Source of the DNA: JBHELB01 sp041859045
GTDB lineage: Bacteria; Hydrogenedentota; Hydrogenedentia; Hydrogenedentales; SLHB01
Assembly: GCA_041859045.1 (NCBI GenBank)
Contig: JBHELB010000022.1
Location: forward strand, 20,205 to 84,204
Direction of reading: 5' to 3'
DNA: 64,000 nucleotides
The notes beneath the pieces were generated by a model. That model was not told where the DNA came from. It did not search any database and saw nothing but the letters and a program-made list of their open reading frames with translations. Position 1 is the stretch's first letter. Each line of letters starts with the position of its first letter. Below are positions 1 through 7,609 of the stretch, one piece after another. A program made the position numbers and the translations under genes.

Positions 1-956
1 GCCTCAGGAACGGCCCAACCCTCGCGGGCGTGCAGTCCAAACAACGCCAGGGCGCACTGATCAATGCGGGCATCCCAACCTGGTCGGGGAAGGGGGAAGC
101 CCCACGTTTGCAGCAGCGCTCTCATGCCCTCGTGCGCCGCGCGAAACCACGGACGCTCGCGCCATGGTAAGGCGGCTAATGCCAAAGAGTTCTTTAGCTC
201 GGCCCAATTCGACGCGGTAATGCTGATGATCGGCGGGTCAGGAAAGGCCCCGGGCAACGTGAGTGGCTCTCTGCGGCGGGAGAGGTGCGCGGCCAGCGTG
301 CCGTGAACGGGCAGCCCGTTCTGAGCAGAGACGACGACCTGTCCCGCAGGTTCGGCCGACCAGCGAAGTTCCATCGCATCGCGCGCAAGCTCCGCCGAGG
401 GCGCTGCCTGCGGCGCGGCGAGCGCAGCCTCCACATAGGCGCGCGAGGTGGAAACGATGAGGAATCCGTCGCGCCACGCATAATGATAGGGGCCGTGGAG
501 TTGGATGGGGGAAGAGGTGCGTCCAGCAGTCCGCGACAGGACTTTCTCCGCTGTGCGCAACAGAATGCCGGGGTACACGCAAATCCCTGCGCCTGCGGGC
601 CCGCCGCTGGCCAAGGTCTGGCGGCCTAGCCAAAGTCCCCAGCGCGGAGGAATGGGACGGATACCGGCTCCCTTGCGAACTTCGAGTTCGAAACGGGCCA
701 GCGGCTTCGACAGATTACGGCGAAACGCCTGCATTTCGGGAGTCGTTTCCAGGCGGCTCCAGAAAAAAGGCGTATCCGGCGCAAACACGCGCCAGCGCGC
801 ATCCGCTGGGGCAAAACCAGGATGAGGTGCGCGTTTGAGCCGAGCATCGGCCACGAGGAAGATGACCAGAAGCAGCAGTGCCGCAAGCAGGACATACCAC
901 CCGCGCACAAACGCGGGCCGGGAGGATCTGGACGAGTTTAGGCTGTTTCGTTCCAA
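1..956 (-). CDS. Membrane-anchored hypothetical protein, 3' end beyond window
   Basis: An uninterrupted minus-strand frame runs from about position 956 to the left edge, so the C-terminus is missing. No ATG lies near its beginning; TTG at 956 is my preferred start and GTG at 908 an alternative. From the TTG start, residues about 20-36 form one hydrophobic segment (WYVLLAALLLLVIFLVA) after a Ser/Arg-rich N-terminus, which fits a single inner-membrane anchor followed by a large periplasmic part. The rest has the composition of a normal globular protein (for example FELEVRKGAG and PYHYAWRDGFLIVST). The start overlaps the 3' end of the upstream coiled-coil gene, so the two are probably co-transcribed. 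I do not recognise the family. Confidence 0.6.
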   Translation of the reverse strand, partial: MERNSLNSSRSSRPAFVRGWYVLLAALLLLVIFLVADARLKRAPHPGFAPADARWRVFAPDTPFFWSRLETTPEMQAFRRNLSKPLARFELEVRKGAGIRPIPPRWGLWLGRQTLASGGPAGAGICVYPGILLRTAEKVLSRTAGRTSSPIQLHGPYHYAWRDGFLIVSTSRAYVEAALAAPQAAPSAELARDAMELRWSAEPAGQVVVSAQNGLPVHGTLAAHLSRRREPLTLPGAFPDPPIISITASNWAELKNSLALAALPWRERPWFRAAHEGMRALLQTWGFPLPRPGWDARIDQCALALFGLHAREGWAVPE

Positions 957-1213
957 ACCGCGTCTTTTTCCCGCTCGCGTTGTTCCTCAATATCGCCCAG
1001 CGCGGCGGCCTGATCGGCCTGCATCTTCTCATATTCCTCGATACTGGACGCCCCCTTCATCTTCGCCTCGAATCCCAGACGCGCTTCGGCGGTTTTCGCG
1101 TCGAACTTCGCGTTGATCTCCGCGATCCGTGCGCGTTGGGCGTCAGTAAGGGACTTCGTCGGCCCGTGCTCTTGTTGCAGGCGCTCCATAGCGATTTCGT
1201 AGGCGCTTTTCAT
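938..1213 (-). CDS. Small coiled-coil hypothetical protein
   Basis: This 91-residue, strongly charged protein (start MKSAYEIAMERL) is nearly all alpha-helical by eye, with heptad-like runs around AQRARIAEINAKFDAKTAEAR and EEYEKMQADQAA. There is no signal peptide or membrane segment, so it is probably cytoplasmic. Short proteins beginning MKSAYE-AMERL are, from memory, common uncharacterised proteins in PVC-type genomes. It lies 18 bases after the upstream gene and overlaps the start of the next one, so it sits inside a minus-strand operon with positions 1232-1717 and 1-956. Function unknown. Confidence 0.7.
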   Translation of the reverse strand: MKSAYEIAMERLQQEHGPTKSLTDAQRARIAEINAKFDAKTAEARLGFEAKMKGASSIEEYEKMQADQAAALGDIEEQREREKDAVWNETA

Positions 1214-1231
1214 AGCGGAAACTCCTAGGCT

Positions 1232-1717
1232 TTAAACCGAGAACTCGTCGTGAAGGATGGTTGCGATGAACCGCTCCAGCGACACAGGATAATAACGGCT
1301 ATCGGGGGTGATGATCACGCCGGTCGTGATGTCTTCGTAGCGCTCGAGTTCGTCCAGCGTCTCCGACAACACGCGATCCACCGACGCGTCGATATGCTTA
1401 AGCTCCAGATCCTCGGAGGAACACTCGACCGGTCGATCTCTGAACCCCAAGAATCCGAACACCCGCGCGGAAATCTCGGCATCCACATTGTCTTCGCCAA
1501 AGATATCGGCGTAACTCGGTTCGAGGTGCGACGGACGAATGAGCAGACGGGGCGAGACGTGAACTTTACCCCTCACTCGGGTCGTCGAGTGCCCCGGCTC
1601 GAACGATGTGCCCAAACACACATACGGCAGCGCATGATACCCCGAAATAATGCCGTAGGTCGGCTTTCGGATAATCTGCGTCTGCTGAAAGATCTCGCGG
1701 ATTGTTGCACTGTCCAT
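1232..1717 (-). CDS. Hypothetical protein, 161 aa
   Basis: The frame is open further upstream, but the upstream residues are Arg/Pro-rich and look like non-coding translation, so the ATG at 1717 (MDSATIREIFQQ) is taken as start. The protein is soluble, with no signal peptide. The sequence (TYGIISGYHALPYVCLGTS, then VHVSPRLLIRPSH, then an acidic C-terminal part ending RFIATILHDEFSV) suggests a compact alpha/beta domain with a helical C-terminus, but I recognise no family or catalytic motif. It is followed after 18 bases by the coiled-coil gene and preceded by a lipoprotein gene, all on the minus strand. Confidence 0.6.
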   Translation of the reverse strand: MDSATIREIFQQTQIIRKPTYGIISGYHALPYVCLGTSFEPGHSTTRVRGKVHVSPRLLIRPSHLEPSYADIFGEDNVDAEISARVFGFLGFRDRPVECSSEDLELKHIDASVDRVLSETLDELERYEDITTGVIITPDSRYYPVSLERFIATILHDEFSV

Positions 1718-1748
1718 ATGTACCGTCCGACATGTCGCTGCTGACGCG

Positions 1749-2072
1749 CTACGGCGTTTCCACCGGCGGGCTTGCCTGACCAGAAAAGTCGGCATCCCCG
1801 GTTTCCGGCGCGGGATCCATCGGTTCAACGTCTTCCGAGTTTGAGCCAGCGGGCTCTACCGCCATGCTGTCATCAGGAACGGCCGCCGACTCATCGTTTA
1901 GCATTCCCGGGGTTTCGCCTTCCGACCCGACTTCCTGTATTGCCGGGGCCGAGTCGTCGGGACCGGTCTTTTCGCACGCACACAGCACGGGCATCAACAC
2001 ACACACCGCCACACAAGCCCACACCAGGGCTCGCCACGACGCGACACAACACTCCCGCAGCCTCACACTCAT
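1749..2072 (-). CDS. Putative lipoprotein, acidic, 107 aa
   Basis: The N-terminus MSVRLRECCVASWR is followed by a hydrophobic stretch (ALVWACVAVCVLMPVLC) and a Cys in the context VLCAC, which fits a lipobox with lipidation at the final Cys. The mature part is low-complexity and acidic, rich in Glu, Asp, Pro, Ser and Ala, with no recognisable fold, so it may be an extended tether on the envelope. It is the first gene of the minus-strand group that continues to the left edge. A start further downstream would remove the signal peptide. Function unknown. Confidence 0.55.
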   Translation of the reverse strand: MSVRLRECCVASWRALVWACVAVCVLMPVLCACEKTGPDDSAPAIQEVGSEGETPGMLNDESAAVPDDSMAVEPAGSNSEDVEPMDPAPETGDADFSGQASPPVETP

Positions 2073-2242
2073 TCCTCTTCCCCCGCAAAGGACGCCTCAG
2101 CCATGACGCCCTTTGCCTATGACCTTCCTCCCCTTCAGTGTACCGAATGCGCGCACCCTGGACAACTCAGCGAATCGGGAATTACCCAAACGCTTCCCCG
2201 TGTCTGCTACCATAGAAGGATATTTCCGAGGAGAACTTCACC

Positions 2243-2716
2243 ATGCCGTGTTCGGATGTTACCGAAATCATCGAGATTCAACTCGACGCCGAGGACCGGA
2301 TCGGCGCGTATCAACTGTTCAAACAAACCTGTGGGCGCGCGGTGGGCGATGCGTCATTGCTCATGCCGAAGTTGGTGGGCCTGCGGGCGGATGTGGTGGC
2401 GGCGACCGATCCGGAAGACTTTGTGCAGGGCGCCGCCGAGGGGTTGGATACTTTTCTGGCGTGGAAGCACATCCTGGCGGTGCAGGCGGCGTTGCGCGTG
2501 CTGGCGGGCGCTGAGCCGGGCGGATCGGACGACCTCTGCGCGGCGGCGGATATCGCTTCGGACGGCAGCGGAGTCACCCTGCGCGCGCGTATTCGTGTTG
2601 CACTCGTGACGTCCGCAATTCCACCCTGCCACGGGCCAAAAGGGAAAGGCTGCGGCTGTTCCTCCCGCAAGTCTCGCGCCGCAGCCTCTTCGTCCCCGGA
2701 CGCGCTCAAAAGCTAA
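2243..2716 (+). CDS. Cys-containing hypothetical protein, possibly NifU-like scaffold type
   Basis: The ATG at 2243 follows a good ribosome binding site (GAGGAG, 2229-2234). The 157-residue product begins MPCSDVTEIIEIQLDAEDR and has a motif FKQTCGRAVG near residue 30, then a helical region, and a Cys-rich C-terminal tail (CHGPKGKGCGCSSRKS). The order of an early Cys, a TCG-x-AVG motif and helices recalls NifU/IscU-like iron-sulphur scaffold relatives, but the catalytic Cys set is incomplete and this is a weak resemblance. It is divergent from the lipoprotein gene at 1749-2072 and its stop overlaps the 3' end of the convergent PEP-CTERM gene by 4 bases. Confidence 0.65.
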   Translation: MPCSDVTEIIEIQLDAEDRIGAYQLFKQTCGRAVGDASLLMPKLVGLRADVVAATDPEDFVQGAAEGLDTFLAWKHILAVQAALRVLAGAEPGGSDDLCAAADIASDGSGVTLRARIRVALVTSAIPPCHGPKGKGCGCSSRKSRAAASSSPDALKS

Positions 2717-3519
2717 CGCGCGCGCCGCGCCCGGGCCACGCCCATCGCCACGAGCCCCATCGAGAGGAGGGCCCATGTAGCGGGCTCAGGGATGATGCCT
2801 TCAACTGTGAGTGCGCATTCGTACGTGGCGTACCGCCAATCGCGACTGTATTCCCGGATATTCGCCGACGAGGAAGCAAATGACGTGAATGTGTAGACCT
2901 CCCCGGGCAGAAGGACGATTTCCTCGCAAAATTCGCTGTTATTCCAGGAAAAGAGAACGCCATCGCTCAGCGAAGAAAGCGCGACAAGCGCGTCGGTATC
3001 GAACGGGTCCGCGCAGAACAACGATCCCTCAAGAGTCACGCGACAGGCCTGTGGGACCTCAAAGACGAGTTCGAGCGCCGAGATCGCCTCTGCCGACGCC
3101 TCGCTTTCAAGACCCCAGTCTGAGCCAAAGTCGGAAATCGCCTCCAGTCCGTAAACGGACGCGGTTCCTGCGGTTGAAAAGCCGGTCGGCTCCAACGACG
3201 TCGTTTGGGCTGCTCCGGCGTGGCCCCATGCAACGCGATTGTCATCCAATATGTAGACGCTCGCCTGTCCTTCCACGGCTTCGTCGAAGACTCCGCTTGC
3301 ATCCGGGCCATGCTCTTCAAGATTCCAGGAATCGTTTCCATATTCATGCCCAGTCTCGCCCGTGTCCGAGATGGGATACCAGAGGTGATAGTTCGTTTGT
3401 CCGCTGGTCGCGACGAAGGCATCCGCGGACAGATACTCAATTGGGAATGCGTAGGCCGACGTCGCGCCGACCCACGCCAGCGCTATGGCTATTGTCCAGA
3501 TGACTTTCCGTGTGCTCAT
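2713..3519 (-). CDS. PEP-CTERM sorting-domain protein A
   Basis: This 268-residue secreted protein has an N-terminal signal peptide (about residues 1-24, ending TSAYA) and a C-terminal PEP-CTERM signal: IIPEPA, a hydrophobic helix (WALLSMGLVAMGVA) and the basic tail RARRAR. In characterised systems such signals direct cleavage and sorting by exosortase in exopolysaccharide-producing Gram-negatives. The body contains a beta-rich region and motifs SALELVFEVP and GEVYTFTSFA shared with the upstream gene, so the two are tandem paralogues. The ATG at 3519 follows a strong GGGAGG. No exosortase gene is visible here. The ligand or structural role is unknown. Confidence 0.85.
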   Translation of the reverse strand: MSTRKVIWTIAIALAWVGATSAYAFPIEYLSADAFVATSGQTNYHLWYPISDTGETGHEYGNDSWNLEEHGPDASGVFDEAVEGQASVYILDDNRVAWGHAGAAQTTSLEPTGFSTAGTASVYGLEAISDFGSDWGLESEASAEAISALELVFEVPQACRVTLEGSLFCADPFDTDALVALSSLSDGVLFSWNNSEFCEEIVLLPGEVYTFTSFASSSANIREYSRDWRYATYECALTVEGIIPEPATWALLSMGLVAMGVARARRAR

Positions 3520-3537
3520 GATCGCCTCCCGATGTAC

Positions 3538-3558
3538 GCGAAGGCAACACGCCTTCGC
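3538..3558 (-). other. Perfect 8-bp hairpin between the two PEP-CTERM genes
   Basis: GCGAAGGC-AACAC-GCCTTCGC is a perfect stem with a 5-base loop, in the 65-base spacer between the paralogues, 15 bases upstream of the GGGAGGCG ribosome binding site region of the downstream gene. No T-run follows on either strand, so it is more likely an mRNA processing or stability element than an intrinsic terminator. Confidence 0.5.
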
Positions 3559-3584
3559 TCCCGGACGCGCTGCTCCCCGAATCC

Positions 3585-4397
3585 CTAACGCGCGCGGCGC
3601 GTCCGGGCCACGCCCATCGCCACGAGTCCTATCGAAAACAGGACCAGCGTGGCAGGCTCAGGAATAATGCAGTCGAAGGTGAATTCGTAGTGGCCGTACT
3701 CTGGGTACTCGTGATCGCCGCCAACATCAACGCTTCCGAACGCCGTCAGCGTATAGATTTCGCCCGGCATCAGGATGAACTCCGAGTAAAAACTCTCGTA
3801 GCCGCCCGGCGCGGCCACGCGGGACGAGAAAAGCGTTCCGCCCCCCAAGGATGTCAGTTTGACCTCCGCGTCGGCGTAGCTGCGTTGGCTATAGAAAATC
3901 ATCCCGTCAAGCATGGCCACGCATGGCGCGGGCACCTCAAAGACGATCTCGAGCGCCGAAATTCCTTCCGTCCACGCATCGGCATACACGAAAAACTGTG
4001 GATAGCTGATCGACTCTTCAAACACGCGATCGGCTGTGGCCGTGCCCATGCTCTCGATCTTGTATGCTCCGGTCGTCGTCTTCTGATGTGCCCCACCTTC
4101 CGCCTGGGCGCCCGCGTGAAGTTGCCAGTTATAGGCGCTCGCCACGTCAGAGAGGTGGGAATCGAACACTCCGGGAGTATTCGGACCGTAATCGTCGAGG
4201 TCCCACGAGTCTTCCGCAAACTGATAGATCTCCTCGCCGGCCCTTACTTCGACAGAGGCGTACCCGCGGGTTTCGATGTATTGTTGTATTGATAGGTAGT
4301 TGATTGTCGCTGCATGAGACAACCCGCACACCGTCGCCGCGATGACCACCAACGATACGCACACGCCGCCTCGGATCTTCCCTCTCCACGTGAACAT
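3585..4397 (-). CDS. PEP-CTERM sorting-domain protein B
   Basis: This 270-residue paralogue of the downstream gene has a signal peptide (hydrophobic residues about 13-27, ending LSHA), a beta-rich secreted body with SALEIVFEVP and GEIYTLTAFG, and the C-terminal sorting signal CIIPEPATLVLFSIGLVAMG plus tail ARTRRAR. The ATG at 4397 follows AAGGGGGAAGT. It leads a two-gene minus-strand unit. The last ~50 bases of the two genes are nearly identical at DNA level, more so than the bodies, so this end has been conserved or converted. It is expected to be surface- or matrix-associated; the specific role is unknown. Confidence 0.85.
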   Translation of the reverse strand: MFTWRGKIRGGVCVSLVVIAATVCGLSHAATINYLSIQQYIETRGYASVEVRAGEEIYQFAEDSWDLDDYGPNTPGVFDSHLSDVASAYNWQLHAGAQAEGGAHQKTTTGAYKIESMGTATADRVFEESISYPQFFVYADAWTEGISALEIVFEVPAPCVAMLDGMIFYSQRSYADAEVKLTSLGGGTLFSSRVAAPGGYESFYSEFILMPGEIYTLTAFGSVDVGGDHEYPEYGHYEFTFDCIIPEPATLVLFSIGLVAMGVARTRRAR

Positions 4398-4623
4398 ACT
4401 TCCCCCTTTCCGCGAGCATTTCCCGCGATATCAGGTCTTTTTTCTAGTTAGGGCTGCATATTTGATGCCCTATAGCGCAGCACCCTGCTCACATTCCTAA
4501 CCCTTTGGCGCAAATGACTTACGAATACGCTTGCCGGAGTCTGCAGTTCGGCGCTTGGTGCGCCTCGACAACGAATGGTTTCTCGTTAGGCAGAAGTGAG
4601 AAAAAGTTGATTAGCCCTTCGCT

Positions 4624-4652
4624 TTCGATGAACTCCGTCGAGAGGTTATGCT
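4624..4652 (+). promoter_or_regulatory. Possible sigma-70 promoter of the GH3 gene
   Basis: TTCGAT and TATGCT are separated by 17 bases, 30 bases upstream of the ATG at 4682. The -35 match is poor and the -10 moderate. The rest of the 284-base divergent spacer (4398-4681) holds nothing else I can support. Confidence 0.35.
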
Positions 4653-4681
4653 AAGGTGTCGCAAATGAGTTGGGGGCAGCC

Positions 4682-6847
4682 ATGCAGCACGACGAAGAGA
4701 CAGTTCGCAAGATACCCGTCCAAATAGAGACCCGCAGCAGTCGGCGTCGGCCGCGATCATCGTCGGGGTTGATCATTTCGTTTCTATTTGGCTTGGCGAT
4801 TGGATTTAGTGTCGGGATCGGTTTTGACAACGCACTGCGCGGCGTATCCGAGGAGACCGTGGAGCCGGCCGAGGGCTCGGTGCGCGGCGTGGAATTGACG
4901 CCGCCCGTCGCGCGGCCACCGGTAGATACGACCGAACGGGCAAGCGCGCCCGCGCCGACCGACGGCGCTGCGTCTGTCGCAACAACCGAGGCTACTGCGG
5001 CAGAGGCGAGCGTTTCTTCCGGTGGACCTAGTTCTTCAACCGAGCCTACGGCGGTGGTTCCGCCACAGGTATGGCCGGGACGCTTCCTCTTTGTGTCGGT
5101 TGCTGGGCCGCAGCTTGATGACGCCACCCGGGCGCTGTTACGCGAAGTGAAACCGGGCGGCGTGGTGCTGCTCGGCGCCAATATCCAGTCCAAGAGTCAG
5201 ACGGCGGAATTGGTGAAATCCATCAAGGAAGCGACGGGCCTAGGCACGGGCGTTGCCGATCTCCCCTTGATCGCCGTTGACCAAGAAGGGGGCCCTGTAA
5301 ATCGCCTGAACCTTGAGAACGCGCCGAGTCCCGAGGACCTGGGCCGCCGGGCCAATCCCGAGGAAGCGCGTCGCGTTGGCAAACACTATGCAGACGCGTG
5401 TCTCGCGCGGGGTATCGGCCTGCTGCTGGGACCATCCCTGGACACCGCCGGTCCGAACACGCCGTCTGAGATGCGTGCCCGTTGCATTGGCGACGACAAT
5501 CGTCTGGTCACCGCGATGGGGTTGGCGCTCGCCCTGGGAATCACCGAGGGCGGCGTGGCTCCGATCATCAAGCACTACCCCGGGATGGGGGGCATCGCCG
5601 CGGATCCGCACAAGGCGGCGGTATCGCTTCGTACGGACGTTATGGGCGTTGCGCGCGCGATGTATCCGTTCTCCGAAGCGATTGCGCGTGGGGTTCCCGG
5701 CGTGATGGCGGGGCATGTCGCTGTGCCTGCCCTCGACACGAAGAACCCGGAACGCCCCGCGTCGGTGTCGTCTCGGCTGATTACCGATGTGCTGCGCAAC
5801 GCGCCGCTGTGGAAGTACGACGGCGTAGTCTTGGCCGACGATGTGGCAATGAAATCCATGACGGAAACGGGGCGCACCCCCGAGCGGGCCGCCGTGGAGG
5901 CGCTGACGGCCGGCTGCGACGCCGTGATCTTGTGCGATCCCAAGGCTGAGACCGTGCGCTCGGTTTGTGCGGCCATCGAGCAGACGCTTGTGGCATATCC
6001 TGCGCCCAAGGCAGCGCTCGAACGCAGCGCGCGCCGTCTCGATGCGTTGTCCGCATGGCTCCGCAGTCCTGTGCCGCTCTCGGATTCGCCTTTGCCGGTG
6101 CCGCCGGAGCTTTCGGCGGGCAACCCTTCACCAGCGCCGGTTGCGGAATCTCCGGCAACCAGCCCCGCGCCGCCCGTGGAAACAGTTGCCGCAACGCCAA
6201 CCGCGCCCCCTGTCGAGGCGGTTTCGCCCGCGGAATTTAGCGTGCCTCCCGCCCCGCCGGTGGAAACCAGTGTGCCCGTCGTCGAGCAGACCGCGCCGAC
6301 CCCTGAGCCGTCCGCTCAAACCACGATTGCGGAGCCGCAAGAGACTACGCCGCAACCGCCTGTCGCTACAGCGGTCAAGACGCCCGCCACCCCGCCGCCC
6401 GGTACGAAGCTCGTCAAGCGCACCGTCAAGCAAGGCGACACGTTGACGGCGATTGCCCGCGAGTATGGGGTGAAGGTGAAAGACATTAAGGAGTGGAACG
6501 CGATCGAAGGCGAGACCATCGTTTGGGGCCGAACGTTGAAGGTCTATGTCAAAGACGACGGATCCAGCAGCGCGGCGGAAACCCAAGTGACGCCGGAAGC
6601 GTCCGCACCAGCAGGCCCGCCACCCAACTCCGAGAAGGTCACGCATGTCGTGGTGAAAGGCGAGACGCTGAGCGGCATCGCGGCGCAGTATGGCGTGCGC
6701 CAGAAAGATATCGTGGCCTGGAACAAATTGACCGGCGAAACGGTCAAGTACGATACAAAACTCACGATTTATCGCCCGGTTGTATCAGTGCCAGAGCCAG
6801 AACCTGCACCCCCGGCATCTACACCCGAAGCGGCCCCTACGCAATAG
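4682..6847 (+). CDS. GH3 beta-N-acetylhexosaminidase (NagZ-like) with two LysM domains
   Basis: This 721-residue protein has a cytoplasmic basic N-terminus (SSRRRPRSSSG), a membrane anchor (LIISFLFGLAIGFSVGIGF), a Pro/Ala/Thr linker, a GH3 catalytic domain (about 130-470), a second Pro-rich linker and two C-terminal LysM modules (VKQGDTLTAIAREYGVK and VKGETLSGIAAQYGVR). GH3 hallmarks are IAVDQEGGPVNRL, KHYPGMGG followed by ADPH (equivalent of the NagZ Asp/His loop), and GVVLADDVAMKSM with the likely nucleophile Asp. NagZ normally cleaves GlcNAc from anhydromuramyl peptides in the cytosol and has no LysM. Here the anchor and peptidoglycan-binding LysM modules predict action on the wall in the periplasm. 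ATG 4682 is preferred over the TTG at 4670 because GGGGGC is correctly spaced to it. Confidence 0.85.
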   Translation: MQHDEETVRKIPVQIETRSSRRRPRSSSGLIISFLFGLAIGFSVGIGFDNALRGVSEETVEPAEGSVRGVELTPPVARPPVDTTERASAPAPTDGAASVATTEATAAEASVSSGGPSSSTEPTAVVPPQVWPGRFLFVSVAGPQLDDATRALLREVKPGGVVLLGANIQSKSQTAELVKSIKEATGLGTGVADLPLIAVDQEGGPVNRLNLENAPSPEDLGRRANPEEARRVGKHYADACLARGIGLLLGPSLDTAGPNTPSEMRARCIGDDNRLVTAMGLALALGITEGGVAPIIKHYPGMGGIAADPHKAAVSLRTDVMGVARAMYPFSEAIARGVPGVMAGHVAVPALDTKNPERPASVSSRLITDVLRNAPLWKYDGVVLADDVAMKSMTETGRTPERAAVEALTAGCDAVILCDPKAETVRSVCAAIEQTLVAYPAPKAALERSARRLDALSAWLRSPVPLSDSPLPVPPELSAGNPSPAPVAESPATSPAPPVETVAATPTAPPVEAVSPAEFSVPPAPPVETSVPVVEQTAPTPEPSAQTTIAEPQETTPQPPVATAVKTPATPPPGTKLVKRTVKQGDTLTAIAREYGVKVKDIKEWNAIEGETIVWGRTLKVYVKDDGSSSAAETQVTPEASAPAGPPPNSEKVTHVVVKGETLSGIAAQYGVRQKDIVAWNKLTGETVKYDTKLTIYRPVVSVPEPEPAPPASTPEAAPTQ

Positions 6848-7087
6848 CGCAACAGCAGTCGAGGCGTTCTTGAAGGCAATTCCGCCGAAAAACTGGCGGT
6901 TTGTCGCAAGATCGTTGACATTCGCTCCGCGCCGTCCGCGTAGTCCCTCGCGCAAGCCTAACATTTCCAATGCGTCATCTTGGAAATCCCTCCGGCATGA
7001 CGGTTGCTCCTTTACACGCAGTGTATTGGAGGTCCAATACCCGGCATACGACGGAGCTGGCCGTGACAGCCCGTGGAGGGTAGCGGC

Positions 7088-7609
7088 GTGTTGTACGAAT
7101 GGTACGACATCGTGGATGAAGAGGGTGAGACGCCCATGACGCGAGCGCTCAAGAGCGGCCACTTCGCTCTGGCGAACCTGATGGTGCGCATCGAGAAGGT
7201 GGAGCAGCCGCCAACGGAAGACGGCGAAGCGGTACTCCATCGCGCCGCATACTGGGGACTGGAACACGCGGTTCGCAAATTGCTGGCGGCGGGGCATAAC
7301 CCCTGTGTGCCGGACAGGCGCGGCGAGACGCCGCTTCACAAAGCTGCGCGACGCGGGCACTACGAGACGCTCGAGGCGCTCGTTGAAGACGGCGCGGACG
7401 TCAATGTGCGAGACGACAACGGCATGACCGTGTTGCACTGGGTCGCGCTCAATGGCCGTGCTGACATGGCGGAACTGCTCGTGTCAGCCGGCGCCGATGT
7501 GAACGCGCGCGACCTGGCCACCGGCGGCTTGACGCCGTTGGCCGTAGCCAAACTCATGGGCTATGAAGACTTAGCCGAACAACTCGCCGGGAACGGTGCC
7601 ACTTGGTAG
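7088..7609 (+). CDS. Ankyrin-repeat protein
   Basis: Start GTG at 7088 is chosen because GGAGG (7075-7079) lies 8 bases upstream; a GTG at 7073 in the same frame lacks such a site. The 173-residue protein consists of ankyrin repeats, most clearly GEAVLHRAAYWGLEHAVRKL, GETPLHKAARRGHYETLEAL, GMTVLHWVALNGRADMAELL and GLTPLAVAKLMGYEDLAEQL, each ~33 residues. There is no signal peptide, so it is probably a cytoplasmic protein-binding scaffold. It is convergent with pyrC with no gap (pyrC stop begins at 7610). The partner is not evident. The 240-base gap before it (6848-7087) contains a TTGACA at 6915-6920 but no convincing -10. Confidence 0.8.
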   Translation: MLYEWYDIVDEEGETPMTRALKSGHFALANLMVRIEKVEQPPTEDGEAVLHRAAYWGLEHAVRKLLAAGHNPCVPDRRGETPLHKAARRGHYETLEALVEDGADVNVRDDNGMTVLHWVALNGRADMAELLVSAGADVNARDLATGGLTPLAVAKLMGYEDLAEQLAGNGATW

